From positions 1-23,095 of the forward strand of contig RFTR01000009.1 of the NCBI GenBank assembly GCA_009923345.1: DNA of 23,095 nucleotides. Reading direction: 5' to 3'. Source of the DNA: Betaproteobacteria bacterium. Lineage in GTDB: Bacteria; Pseudomonadota; Gammaproteobacteria; Burkholderiales; Burkholderiaceae_C. A program made the translations under genes and the position numbers. The notes beneath the pieces are model-generated. The model was not told where the DNA came from. It saw only the letters and a list, made by a program, of their open reading frames with translations, and did no database searches. How positions within the stretch are numbered: position 1 is the first letter of the stretch; each line of letters opens with the position of its first letter. Of the stretch, positions 7,911 to 16,247 are shown in pieces.

Positions 7911-8795
7911 TTACTTAGTTTCAGATGCCGACGCCAAGCGCAGCGTTTTGGTGGATTCGGCGACTTCGTGTTTTTCAGCGGCTGATGCAAATTTGGAGTA
8001 TTTCTGCAGAAGTGGAACCATTTGCGCATAAATACGTGGGCTTGCAGCCATGCATTCTTTGTGCTCCAGATAGTTTGCTTCGCCCGTGAAATTACCCACC
8101 AAGCCGCCTGCTTCCGTGACTAGGAGGGCGCCAGCCGCCATATCCCACGTTTGCAAACCAATTTCAAAAAAGCCATCACTAAAGCCTGCAGCCACATACG
8201 CTAAATCAAGCGCTGCAGCGCCAGGACGACGCAGACCAGCTGTGCGTTGCATCATGTCGCCCGTTAAGCGCAAGTATTTGTCGAAGTCGTCCTCAGGACG
8301 GAAGGGAAACCCCGTTGACAACAAACATTCATCTAATCGCACACGCTTGCTCACGCGAATGCGTCGTTCATTCATAAAAGCACCACGACCTTTGGTCGCA
8401 GTAAAAAGATCGTTGCGTGTGGGGTCGTACACCACAGCCTGTTCGAGTTTGCCGCGCACTTGTAAAGCAATGCTGACGCAATAAACAGGAAATCCATGGA
8501 TAAAGTTGGTGGTGCCGTCGAGTGGATCGATTATCCATATATGGTCAGCGTTGGGGTTGCCGTGCTGGCTACCCGATTCTTCGGCCAAGATGCCGTGGTC
8601 TGGGTAGGCGGTGAGCAAGTTTTCGATGATGGCTTGCTCGCTGGCGTGGTCGACCTCGGTCACAAAATCATTGGCTTGTTTTTGTGAAATTCGAACCGCT
8701 TCCACATCAAGGGCCGCGCGGTTGATGATGGCGCCTGCGGCGCGTGCGGCCTTGACGGCCACGTTAAGCATGGGGTGGAGGGTGGAGGACGACAT
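7911..8795 (-). CDS. suhB: Inositol monophosphatase family protein SuhB
   Basis: Mg-dependent phosphatase fold of 294 residues. E. coli SuhB (267) has inositol-1-phosphatase activity and also acts with Nus factors in rRNA antitermination and ribosome biogenesis. Metal and catalytic motifs are AEESG (E72, E73), WIIDPLDGTTNFIHG (D90, D93, G94, T95) and WDMAAGALLVTEAGG (D218). The start chosen is ATG at 8795 (MSSSTLHPMLN...), where family similarity begins; the open frame upstream to 8888 covers the divergent promoter region and is not family-like. The C-terminus runs roughly 25 residues past the usual end with a charged, Ala/Ser-rich tail. It is divergent from trmJ, as the E. coli pair also is. 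Confidence 0.93.
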   Translation of the reverse strand: MSSSTLHPMLNVAVKAARAAGAIINRAALDVEAVRISQKQANDFVTEVDHASEQAIIENLLTAYPDHGILAEESGSQHGNPNADHIWIIDPLDGTTNFIHGFPVYCVSIALQVRGKLEQAVVYDPTRNDLFTATKGRGAFMNERRIRVSKRVRLDECLLSTGFPFRPEDDFDKYLRLTGDMMQRTAGLRRPGAAALDLAYVAAGFSDGFFEIGLQTWDMAAGALLVTEAGGLVGNFTGEANYLEHKECMAASPRIYAQMVPLLQKYSKFASAAEKHEVAESTKTLRLASASETK

Positions 8796-8893
8796 AAATT
8801 GTGGGTAAGAGCAAGCCCATTGGGCAGAAATGCCACCCATAGATATAGGCAACGACAATAAGATTATTTTACGCCCCTGACCTTTCACAATTC

Positions 8894-9715
8894 ATGCACA
8901 CCCGCTTTATCTTGATTGAGACCAGTCACGCTGGAAACGTAGGCGCCACGGCACGCGCCATGAAAGTCATGGGCTTCGATGATTTGGTGTTGGTGAAACC
9001 GCGGTGGAGCAATGTCTTGCGGCGTGAAGAAACCATCCAGCGAGCGAGTGGTGCTTTAGATATTCTCAACAACGCGCGGATTGTTGAGTCGCTAGAGGAT
9101 GCCTTAGAGGGCATGACGCATTTGTGCGCCACCGTAATGACGGCCAGAGATTTTGGTCCTCCCACTTTAGAGCCACGCGGGCACTTTGCCGCTCTGGTAA
9201 AAAAAGGTTTGTATGAAGAGGTACAAAGTGATGCACAAAACAAAGCGCAAAGTAAAGTACAAAATGATCTCAGCGTTCTACAACAAGTGCATTCACAAAA
9301 AGGCGTAGCTTTCCTATTTGGGTCCGAACGTTACGGTATGCGCAACGAGGATGTCTACCGTTGCCACGCGTGTATTCGTATTCCAACGAATCCGCAATTC
9401 GGTTCACTCAATCTAGCCTCTGCAGTGCAAGTGTTGGCTTACGAATGGCGACTGGCGCTTGGTAGTTTTGCAACTAGCGAGCAAGGCGCTGTCGAAACCA
9501 CTACAGAACTTGCAGATGCCCAACAAATCACAGGCCTCTTGTCTCACTGGCAAGATGCCTTAACCGCCATTGATTTCTTAGATCCTGATTCCCCCAAGAA
9601 ACTGATGCCACGCCTCAACCAACTTTTGAACCGTGCAGGCCTGACGCAAGAAGAAGTTCATATCTTGCGGGGTATTGCCAAGGCGACGCTACAAGCTGCG
9701 ACAGTCAAACGATAA
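8894..9715 (+). CDS. trmJ: tRNA (cytidine/uridine-32-2'-O)-methyltransferase TrmJ
   Basis: SPOUT (TrmH/TrmJ) family RNA methyltransferase of 273 residues. It uses S-adenosylmethionine to methylate the 2'-OH of position 32 in certain tRNAs. The knot motifs are present: ETSHAGNVGATARAMKVMG (9-27), FLFGSERYGMRNEDV (140-154) and SLNLASAVQVLAYE (171-184). A C-terminal helical extension follows, as in TrmJ. Residues 110-125 form a low-complexity insert from four 12-bp repeats (see 9221-9268). The start is ATG at 8894 with only a weak ribosome-binding site. The gene precedes cysE by 9 bases on the same strand, suggesting one transcript, and is divergent from suhB. Confidence 0.92.
   Translation: MHTRFILIETSHAGNVGATARAMKVMGFDDLVLVKPRWSNVLRREETIQRASGALDILNNARIVESLEDALEGMTHLCATVMTARDFGPPTLEPRGHFAALVKKGLYEEVQSDAQNKAQSKVQNDLSVLQQVHSQKGVAFLFGSERYGMRNEDVYRCHACIRIPTNPQFGSLNLASAVQVLAYEWRLALGSFATSEQGAVETTTELADAQQITGLLSHWQDALTAIDFLDPDSPKKLMPRLNQLLNRAGLTQEEVHILRGIAKATLQAATVKR
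9221..9268 (+). repeat. Four 12-bp in-frame tandem repeats within trmJ
   Basis: Four consecutive degenerate 12-base units (9221-9232, 9233-9244, 9245-9256, 9257-9268), each of the form G-T/C-A/G-CAAA plus five variable bases, encode VQSD, AQNK, AQSK and VQND. They fall between the first and middle knot motifs of TrmJ, where an insertion can be tolerated. Being multiples of three, unit gain or loss would keep the frame. Confidence 0.75.
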
Positions 9716-9724
9716 TCATTGCTT

Positions 9725-10495
9725 ATGTTTGCTCGCTTACGCTCTGATATCCAATGCATTTTGGACCGCGACCCTGCTGCCCGTTCAGGCTGGGAAGTTT
9801 TAACTTGCTACCCTGGTTTGCATGCCATTGTGCTGCACCGTTTCTCACATGCCTTCTGGAACTTGGGTTTTAAATGGGTGGCCCGTTTCCTTTCTAACTT
9901 TGCAAGATGGTTCACTGGTATTGAAATCCATCCTGGTGCTCGCATTGGAGAGCGTGTATTTTTTGACCATGCTATGGGTGTGGTAGTGGGTGAAACCGCA
10001 GAGATCGGAGACGGTTGCACTATTTACCAAGGCGTCACTTTAGGCGGCACTTCACTCTACAAAGGTGTGAAGCGTCATCCCACTTTGGGTAAGGACGTAG
10101 TCGTCGGTGCGGGTGCCAAAGTATTGGGTGGATTCACGGTGGGGGACGGCGCACGTATCGGTAGCAATGCGGTTGTCGTCAAACCCGTGCCAGCCGGTGC
10201 TACTGCCGTCGGAAATCCCGCGCGCATTATTCAAGCCGATACAGATGCTATTCGTGAAGCAGCGGCTTCCAAGATGGGTTTTTCAGCCTACGGTGTTACA
10301 CAAAATGACGATCCTATCAGCCAAGCCATGCGCGGATTGATTGACAACGCCTCCAGTCAAGAGTATCAAATTGCTCTATTGTGGAAGACCTTGGAGGAAT
10401 TGTCGGTGACGCAATCCAAACCCGAATGCATTCCTGCAGATGCCGCTAAACAAGAAAATTTTGAAGCTGCGCGAATCAACCAGTTATTAGATTAA
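9725..10495 (+). CDS. cysE: Serine O-acetyltransferase (short-form CysE)
   Basis: Transfers acetyl from acetyl-CoA to L-serine, giving O-acetylserine, the first step of cysteine synthesis. It has 256 residues. A short helical N-terminal part (MFARLRSDIQCILDRDPAAR) is followed by a left-handed beta-helix of hexapeptide repeats. The likely catalytic His82 is in FDHAMGVVVGE, with IEIHPG just before it. It lacks the longer N-terminal domain of E. coli CysE (273 residues) and resembles the short betaproteobacterial type. The ATG at 9725 is preferred over an in-frame TTG at 9719 because family members begin MF.RLR.DI. It lies 9 bases after trmJ, so probably coupled with it. It ends convergently to mog with a 66-base gap and no clear terminator. 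Confidence 0.93.
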   Translation: MFARLRSDIQCILDRDPAARSGWEVLTCYPGLHAIVLHRFSHAFWNLGFKWVARFLSNFARWFTGIEIHPGARIGERVFFDHAMGVVVGETAEIGDGCTIYQGVTLGGTSLYKGVKRHPTLGKDVVVGAGAKVLGGFTVGDGARIGSNAVVVKPVPAGATAVGNPARIIQADTDAIREAAASKMGFSAYGVTQNDDPISQAMRGLIDNASSQEYQIALLWKTLEELSVTQSKPECIPADAAKQENFEAARINQLLD

Positions 10496-10561
10496 GCCCG
10501 CAGGCTGATTCAATCTGCAGCCAACCCTAGCCAACCTGTAACTAGCCAAGCTATTTTCAGC

Positions 10562-11176
10562 TTAAAAACGTTTACTGTTGATGGCAGTTTTAGGGCGAAA
10601 CGCTTTGCAAAACGCATCACGCGTTTCCATATAAGGCCCGCCAATCAAGTCCACGCAATAGGGCACTGCCGCAAACACACCTTCGACTAACTGCTTGCCT
10701 TCAGCATCCTTTAAACCCCCCAAAGTTTCTTGGATCGATTTGGGTTGACCCGGTAAGTTGATGATCAAGCAACTGTCACGAATCACTGCAACTTGACGCG
10801 ACAAAATCGCTGTCGGCACAAAACGCAAACTGATTTGGCGCATTTGTTCGCCAAAGCCTGGCATTTCTTTATGAGCTACGGCCAGCGTAGCTTCGGGCGT
10901 TACATCGCGCTTAGCAGGACCGGTACCACCTGTTGTCAAAACCAAATGGCAACCTGTATCGACCAAGGCAATCAATGATTGGCTAATGGTGGCTTGCTCA
11001 TCGGGAATCAAACGTTCTTCGAACGCGATGGGGTTGTAAAGCGCTTGACCTAACCAGTCGCGCAATGCAGGTAGGCCTTTGTCTTCGTAGACACCGGTGG
11101 AGGCGCGGTCACTGATAGACACAATACCAATGCGGATGGTGTCGCAGCGTAAGTCAGGGCTAGGTATCTCGCTCAT
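10562..11176 (-). CDS. mog: Molybdopterin adenylyltransferase Mog
   Basis: Adenylates molybdopterin before molybdenum insertion in molybdenum cofactor synthesis. It has 204 residues, close to E. coli Mog (195). Family segments are IRIGIVSISDRASTGVYEDKG (from residue 14), LVLTTGGTGPAKRDVTPEATLAV (TTGGTGP at 81-87, Asp91), EMPGFGEQMRQISL and NLPGQPKSI. The strong match to SISDRAS.G and MPGFGEQMR favours Mog over MoaB. ATG at 11176. It follows darP by 17 bases on the same strand, so they are probably one operon. No other molybdenum cofactor gene is in view. Confidence 0.93.
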   Translation of the reverse strand: MSEIPSPDLRCDTIRIGIVSISDRASTGVYEDKGLPALRDWLGQALYNPIAFEERLIPDEQATISQSLIALVDTGCHLVLTTGGTGPAKRDVTPEATLAVAHKEMPGFGEQMRQISLRFVPTAILSRQVAVIRDSCLIINLPGQPKSIQETLGGLKDAEGKQLVEGVFAAVPYCVDLIGGPYMETRDAFCKAFRPKTAINSKRF

Positions 11177-11193
11177 GGTTTCTGTTTTTTTGT

Positions 11194-11868
11194 TCAGGGT
11201 TTGTAAACCGCTTCATCCTCTGGCGGAATGTGTGCCGCATCTTCTAGGGCGTTGAGTTGCGTTTTGACGAGTTGAAAAATTTCTCGGTAAGCGCGGCCTT
11301 GTCTTGGTAACAAGCCTTTAGCGACGTCGGCCTTCGAGGTGGTGTCGTCCTTGCGTGCTTGGCGTACCAAGGCGCGGAGTTGCTGGCTGTCAGTGTGTGG
11401 GTGGTGCGTCATCCACTCGGCGACTGCTTCGTCATCCGCCACCATGCGGTCGCGCCATTGCTCTGCCAAATGCAGCGCCAAGGTGTCACGCGTGCTACCC
11501 ATTTTTTGTTCGTTGAGCGCATCTTGAATAGCCACGACAGATTCTTCGCTGAGTTTGCGCATCAATTTGCCGACGTATTGCATTTGTCGGCGCTTGCCTT
11601 CGAAGTTGGTGATACGTCGTGCATCCGCCAAAGCATCGCGTAATAAATCAGTGATGTGTCCTTGCGTGTTCAAGCGCTCGGCGAGTTCGTTTCGCAGCGT
11701 TAAAAGTTCGACGCCAATGTCTTGCAATTGGTCGCTTTCACGTTTTTTATCGGTACGGCTAGTGCCTTCGGTACCTTTGAGTTCGCGTTTGAGTTCGAGA
11801 TCGAGTTCGCTACCTTCGGCCACAAATTGGCCGCGGACGAAATAACCTTTTTTGGGTTTACGTGACAT
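11194..11868 (-). CDS. darP: Ribosome-associated protein DarP (YjgA, DUF615)
   Basis: Member of the YjgA/DUF615 family. E. coli DarP promotes late maturation of the 50S subunit around the peptidyl-transferase centre. The product has 224 residues, longer than E. coli (183). It is charged and mostly helical. The N-terminus starts MSRKPKKGYFVRGQFVAEG; the middle holds the family pattern RRQMQYVGKLMRKL; the C-terminus has the Arg-rich GRAYREIFQLVK. The ATG at 11868 was chosen because upstream codons lie in the gap before pmbA. No Shine-Dalgarno is visible; the leader is pyrimidine-rich in the sense strand. It is divergent from pmbA with 43 bases between starts, an arrangement also known from E. 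coli. Confidence 0.9.
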   Translation of the reverse strand: MSRKPKKGYFVRGQFVAEGSELDLELKRELKGTEGTSRTDKKRESDQLQDIGVELLTLRNELAERLNTQGHITDLLRDALADARRITNFEGKRRQMQYVGKLMRKLSEESVVAIQDALNEQKMGSTRDTLALHLAEQWRDRMVADDEAVAEWMTHHPHTDSQQLRALVRQARKDDTTSKADVAKGLLPRQGRAYREIFQLVKTQLNALEDAAHIPPEDEAVYKP

Positions 11869-11911
11869 AGAGAAGAGAAGGGGAGAGTGCCCAAGTATCA
11901 TAGCTGTCGCT

Positions 11912-13303
11912 ATGCATCACACACCATCACCATCGGCGTCATCGCACGCACACCCTGCACACGGTTTTAGCCACACTCGGCAACAGTTCGAATACTTGGT
12001 CGACTACGCCATCGCGCATGCCAAAAAACTAGGCGCTACCGACGTCGGTGCCGAGGCCTCTGAAGGCTGTGGCTTAAGTGTCTCGGTACGCAAAGGTGAA
12101 TTAGAAAACGTTGAGCGCAACCGCGATAAATCTCTGGGTGTGACTGTGTACTTGGGTAACCGTCGCGGTAACGCCAGTACTTCTGATTTCTCAGAAGCCG
12201 CGATTGAGCGCACCGTGCAAGCGGCCTACGACATTGCGCGCTTCACCGCCGAAGACCCCGTCGCAGGCTTGCCCGATGCGCAAGACGTTGCCCAAACGCA
12301 GCCCGATTTAGATTTATTCCATCCTTGGTTGATCACCAGCGAGCAAGCGGCGCAAATCGCTTTGCGCTGTGAAGCAGCCGCTCTGCAAACCGATAAACGC
12401 ATCACCAACAGCGAAGGTGCTGGGGTGTCAGCACAACAAAGCCATTTTTTCAGTGCCCATACCCATGGGTTTCGGGGTGGTTACGCCAGTTCGCGCCACA
12501 GCATGTCGGTCGCGCCCATTGCGGGCAAGGGCGACGGCATGCAACGCGATGCTTGGTATAGCTCGATGCGCAGTGCCGACGAATTGTCCTCTCCAGAAAC
12601 CGTCGGACGTTTTGCGGCAGAGCGTGCTTTGAGTCGCTTAAAAGCCCGCAAGATTGCGACGGTGCAATGCTCGGTGTTGTTCGATGCACCTGTTGCTGCT
12701 GGTTTGCTGGGCGGTTTTGTGCAGGCTGTCAGCGGAGGTGCGCTCTATCGTAAAAGCACGTTTTTACTAGACGCTTTGGGTAAGTCGGTCTTTCCAAAGC
12801 ACATTGATATCTTGGAAGACCCCCATGTATTGCGCGGCAAAGGCAGTTCGCCTTTTGACGAAGAGGGCGTGACCACCCGTGCGCGACGCGTAGTTGATGG
12901 CGGGCGCGTTGAAGGCTATTTTTTGAGTACCTACTCAGCACGCAAACTGGGTATGCAGACCACTGGCAATGCCGGTGGGTCACATAATTTGGTTATGCAA
13001 TCGCGCCTGACCCAAAGCAGCGACGATTTAGACGCCATGCTGCGCCACTTGGGAACCGGTTTGTTTGTAATCGAGTTGATGGGCCAAGGCGTGAATTACG
13101 TCACGGGTGACTATTCACGCGGCGCGAGTGGTTTTTGGGTAGAAAAAGGCCGCATTGCTTGCCCCGTGCACGAGATCACGATTGCGGGTAACTTGAAAGA
13201 CATGTTCCAAGGAATTCAAGCCATTGGTGCTGATGCTTACACCACCGGCGCAAAAACCATTGGCTCGGTCTTAGTTAATCGCATGCAAGTGGCGGGTAGC
13301 TAA
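11912..13303 (+). CDS. pmbA: Metalloprotease subunit PmbA/TldE
   Basis: Partner of TldD in a heterodimeric protease that unfolds and trims small substrates (microcin B17 leader and CcdA in E. coli). It has 463 residues. The family's zinc-site HExxxH lies in TldD and is not expected here. Recognisable parts are the N-terminal GLSVSVRKGELENVERNRDK (about 53-72), SLGVTVYLGNRRGNAST, and the C-terminal GYFLSTYSARKLGM, TGNAGGSHNL and GASGFWVEKG. The ATG at 11912 opens with a His/Ser/Pro-rich segment of about 25 residues before similarity begins, so a later start is possible, but no later ATG is near. tldD is not in this window. It ends convergently to yqeY. Confidence 0.92.
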   Translation: MHHTPSPSASSHAHPAHGFSHTRQQFEYLVDYAIAHAKKLGATDVGAEASEGCGLSVSVRKGELENVERNRDKSLGVTVYLGNRRGNASTSDFSEAAIERTVQAAYDIARFTAEDPVAGLPDAQDVAQTQPDLDLFHPWLITSEQAAQIALRCEAAALQTDKRITNSEGAGVSAQQSHFFSAHTHGFRGGYASSRHSMSVAPIAGKGDGMQRDAWYSSMRSADELSSPETVGRFAAERALSRLKARKIATVQCSVLFDAPVAAGLLGGFVQAVSGGALYRKSTFLLDALGKSVFPKHIDILEDPHVLRGKGSSPFDEEGVTTRARRVVDGGRVEGYFLSTYSARKLGMQTTGNAGGSHNLVMQSRLTQSSDDLDAMLRHLGTGLFVIELMGQGVNYVTGDYSRGASGFWVEKGRIACPVHEITIAGNLKDMFQGIQAIGADAYTTGAKTIGSVLVNRMQVAGS

Positions 13304-13351
13304 ACCTCGAGCTTGCAAAGCTTAGCCGCCCAGAAATAAGCCGATAAGACC

Positions 13352-13798
13352 TTAACCAGCTAGCGCTTTCTTAACCGCAGCAGACACCAAGCCCATATCG
13401 GCTTTACCCGCCAATTGGGCTTTGACTGCTGCCATCACTTTGCCCATATCGCCCGCACCGGTAGCGCCCACGTCTTTCACGATGGCTTGAACGGCTGAGG
13501 TGATTTCTTCTGGCGATAGGCGTTGTGGCAAATACACCTCGAGTACTTTGATTTCATTGCGCTCTACCTCTGCCAAATCTTCGCGTTTGGCGGATTCATA
13601 GGCCGCCACAGAGTCTTTGCGCTGCTTGATCAATTTATCAACGATGGCGATGACTTGGGCGTCGTCTAGCTCGATGCGCTCGTCCACTTCTTTTTGCTTC
13701 ATGGCCGCTTGCAACAAACGAATCGTGCCTAAACGCACGCTGTCTTTGGCGCGCATGGCGGTTTTCATGTCTTCTGTGATGTGGGCTTTGAGGCTCAT
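13352..13798 (-). CDS. yqeY: YqeY/GatB-tail family protein
   Basis: Small helical protein of 148 residues, whole-length YqeY family. It is related to the tRNA-binding tail domain of the amidotransferase subunit GatB, but free-standing members have no settled function. The family pattern is clear: LGTIRLLQAAMKQKEVD, LIKQRKDSVAAYE, EIKVLEVYLPQRLSPEEI and a C-terminal GDMGKVMAAVKAQLAGKADM. The ATG at 13798 has GGGAGTG at good spacing upstream. It lies downstream of rpsU, as in many proteobacteria, but a strong intrinsic terminator separates the two, so its expression may rely on read-through or its own promoter. The dnaG-rpoD genes often found next are absent; pmbA is convergent instead. Confidence 0.92.
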   Translation of the reverse strand: MSLKAHITEDMKTAMRAKDSVRLGTIRLLQAAMKQKEVDERIELDDAQVIAIVDKLIKQRKDSVAAYESAKREDLAEVERNEIKVLEVYLPQRLSPEEITSAVQAIVKDVGATGAGDMGKVMAAVKAQLAGKADMGLVSAAVKKALAG

Positions 13799-13866
13799 GG
13801 TGTCACTCCCTATGTTGGTGCATATTGCGCAATGCGTGCGCCAAGATCAATCTGCAATTTATCAGT

Positions 13867-13902
13867 AAAAAAGCTCGCGAAAGATACATCTATCGCGAGC
13901 TT
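13867..13902 (-). terminator. Intrinsic terminator after rpsU
   Basis: On the minus strand, a 10-bp perfect stem (13893-13902 with 13871-13880, sequence AAGCTCGCGA and its complement) with a 12-base loop is followed by a six-T run (13872-13867 on the complement). It lies 35 bases past the rpsU stop and upstream of yqeY, so it should end most rpsU transcripts. Confidence 0.88.
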
Positions 13903-13936
13903 AGTTGGCAGCTGAGCAGGCCCAGCCACAAGAAGA

Positions 13937-14149
13937 TCAGTACATCTTTTTGGGTAACTGCATGCTGCGCACGCGCTTGTAGTGGCGCTTCACAGCAGCT
14001 GCTTTTTTACGCTTGCGCTCAGCCGTTGGCTTTTCGTAGAACTCGCGGGCGCGCAGGTCGGTCAAGAGGCCCAACTTCTCAATAGTGCGCTTGAAGCGAC
14101 GCAGTGCGACGTCAAAGGGTTCGTTTTCTTTTACACGAATGGTTGTCAT
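13937..14149 (-). CDS. rpsU: 30S ribosomal protein S21
   Basis: Small basic ribosomal protein of 70 residues, the usual length. It helps initiation on natural mRNAs through the 16S rRNA 3' end. The sequence [20 protein letters not shown], an Arg/Lys-rich middle ([17 protein letters not shown]) and the end QLPKKMY fit the family. The start is the ATG at 14149; five further codons are open upstream from a weaker start but do not match S21. A strong sigma70-type promoter lies just upstream and an intrinsic terminator downstream, so this is probably a one-gene transcript of high output. Confidence 0.97.
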
Positions 14150-14203
14150 GACCAAGGGTTCCAAATAGTTGCGCTGGCGCAGTATTAGCCAGCAAAGCTG
14201 GGA

Positions 14204-14231
14204 ATTATAGCTATTTTTTGGCCGTTGCCAA
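14204..14231 (-). promoter_or_regulatory. Sigma70-type promoter for rpsU
   Basis: Reading the minus strand, TTGGCA (14231-14226) and TATAAT (14209-14204) are separated by 16 bases. The -35 matches the consensus at five of six positions and the -10 at all six. The -35 lies inside the last codons of the flavoprotein gene. Transcription would start near 14197, about 48 bases before the rpsU ATG. A 5-bp hairpin (14189-14193 with 14197-14201) would sit close to the 5' end of the transcript. Confidence 0.75.
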
Positions 14232-15452
14232 AGCCTTGGCGCAGGCGTGGGCGCTAGCCCAGGCCCATTGGAAGTTGTAGCCGCCTAGCCAGCCTGTGAT
14301 GTCGACCACTTCCCCAATGAAATAAAGCCCCGGCTGGCGCGATTCCATGGTTTGCTGGGACAAATCCCGCGTATCCACCCCGCCTACAGTGACTTCGGCT
14401 TTTCGATACCCCTCGGTGCCAGACGGGGTGATAGACCAGCGACTAAGGGCCTGCGCTAGTTGGGCGAGCGCTTTGTCGCTGGCCTCCATGATGGAGCGCT
14501 GCCAAGCGGGATTGTGTTGCGTCCATACATCCGCCAGACGGCTGGGCAGCCATGCGCCGAGTTCGTTGGCAATATGTTTCTTGGAGCGTTGCTTAGCGTC
14601 TAGCAAATCCGCCTCCAGCGAAAGGGCAGGGGCTAGATTGATGCGAATGTCTTCCCCCGCTTGCCAAAAACTGGAAATTTGCAAGACCCCGGGTCCCGAC
14701 AATCCACGGTGGGTAAAAAGCAAGTCTTCGTCAAACCTATGCACCGCTTTGGCAGCTCCCGTCTCAATGCTGACGGGTAGGGACAAACCTGAGAGTTCAG
14801 CAAATGGGGCCCATTGTTCGGCATCAAAGGTCAGGGGCACCAAGCCAGGTCGTGGTTCCACCATCCGAATACCAAATTGCTTGGCCAAGCGGTATCCTAA
14901 ATCGGTTGCGCCAATTTTGGGAATCGACAAACCGCCAGTTGCCACCACTACCGCGCCAACGCGGACTTCGCCTTGGCTGGTCTCGAGGGTGTAAGGTTTT
15001 CCTTCTGATTCACCATCTGCATAACGCAGTGCTTTGAGGCTACAAGGCTGCCAACGTGTGACGTGGCCGCCTTGCGCACCTGCGTCGCACTCGCGCAAAA
15101 GCATCTGAATCAGGTCTTCTGACGAGCGGTCACAAAACAACTGGCCTTTGTGCTTTTCATGAAAACCGATCTGATGGTTTTGCACCAACGCCACAAAGTC
15201 TTGCGGTGTGTAGCGCGACAACGCGCTGCGACAAAACTGTGGGTTTTGACCTAAAAAATGTTTGTGCGGTGCGCGCACATCGATGTCGATATTGGTGAAA
15301 TTGCTGCGACCACCACCGGAAATGCGAATTTTCTCCGCCACCTTCACGTAGTGGTCGATCACCAACACCTGCAAGCCTTGTTGCGCCGCCACGCCTGCGC
15401 AAAACAGTCCGGCTGCGCCGGCACCAACTATGGCGACGTCAAATGTATGCAA
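14211..15452 (-). CDS. HI0933/BaiN-like FAD-dependent oxidoreductase
   Basis: Flavoprotein of 413 residues in the HI0933-like (aminoacetone oxidase / YhiN / BaiN) family. The true substrate is not established for most members. The dinucleotide-binding motif GAGAAG (10-15) opens the protein, followed by [18 protein letters not shown]; the family usually has Cys where this has Ser50 (GGGRSN). Later segments [20 protein letters not shown] and the C-terminal [22 protein letters not shown] are typical. The start must be TTG at 15452: a stop (the TAA of the SDR gene) lies two codons upstream in the same frame and the next Met falls well after the FAD motif. No ribosome-binding site is visible, so translation probably depends on ribosomes finishing the SDR gene. 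Confidence 0.88.
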
Positions 15453-15455
15453 GGT

Positions 15456-16223
15456 TTATTTTGCAGGTGGCGTTTCCAGTCCGCCTAAATAGAAGCGGTT
15501 GAAAGTAGGGGACACAATCATTTCATTGATACAGGTGCGCGCTGGCATGGTGGCCAAGAACAAAATCGCTTGGCCCATGTCTTCGGGTTGCACCATGCGC
15601 TCGCGTTGTTCTTTGGAAGGCGGCACGGGGCGCTTTTCCATGATCGGCGTGGCCACTTCACCGGGCAACACAGAGCTTGCGCGAATGCCATAACCGCACT
15701 CTTCCATATTGATCGATTCCGTCAAAGCTAGCACTGCACGCTTGGTTGCGTTGTACGCAGGGCCAGTGAGCTTGGAGGCATACAAGCCGGCCCAAGACGA
15801 CACGTTGACGATCAAGCCACCTTTTTGTGCACGCATGGTCGGTAAAACCGCATGCACGCAGTAGAACAATCCGTTGAGGTTGATGTTGACTACGTCGTCC
15901 CACGCATCGGTCGTCAACACGTCAAAGTTGCGTTTGGTGGCGTTGGTACCTGCGCTAGTCACCAAGATGTCGATTCGCTTGTGTTTAGCAATGATCTGTT
16001 GCGCGGCGGCATTCACCGCAACTTTGTCTGCCACATCGAGCACGATGGACTCAGCACTTCCCAAAGTTTGCAAATGGGCGAGGGCGCTGGCATTGGTTGC
16101 AGCCGTGCGTCCTGAAATCACCACATGGGCGCCGGCTTTGACCAATTCGATAGCGCCTGCCAAACCAATACCGCTGCCACCGCCCGTGATCCACGCGACC
16201 TGGCCTTTTAAAGATGTTGTCAT
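15456..16223 (-). CDS. Short-chain dehydrogenase/reductase
   Basis: Classical SDR of 255 residues, an NAD(P)(H)-dependent oxidoreductase; the substrate cannot be told from sequence. Cofactor motif TGGGSGIG (13-20), central NxxG-type segment VTSAGTNA, and active-site YNATK with Tyr157 and Lys161 preceded by NVSSWAG. An Arg at the end of the second strand (SGRTAAT) hints at NADP(H). The ATG at 16223 has a strong AAGGAG five bases away. The upstream gap of 81 bases holds a perfect palindrome (16248-16262). The flavoprotein starts four bases after its stop, in the same frame. A role with the flavoprotein in one pathway is possible but unproven. Confidence 0.88.
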   Translation of the reverse strand: MTTSLKGQVAWITGGGSGIGLAGAIELVKAGAHVVISGRTAATNASALAHLQTLGSAESIVLDVADKVAVNAAAQQIIAKHKRIDILVTSAGTNATKRNFDVLTTDAWDDVVNINLNGLFYCVHAVLPTMRAQKGGLIVNVSSWAGLYASKLTGPAYNATKRAVLALTESINMEECGYGIRASSVLPGEVATPIMEKRPVPPSKEQRERMVQPEDMGQAILFLATMPARTCINEMIVSPTFNRFYLGGLETPPAK

Positions 16224-16247
16224 GTTGTCTCCTTGTGTAATAAACGG

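Noticed and set aside
10496..10561. Possible terminator between convergent cysE and mog
   Set aside because: Only a 5-bp AAGCT/AGCTT stem overlapping the mog stop is present, without a proper T-run; too weak to call.
13304..13351. Possible terminator between convergent pmbA and yqeY
   Set aside because: A 5-bp AGCTT/AAGCT hairpin with a 3-base loop and no T-run; likely chance.
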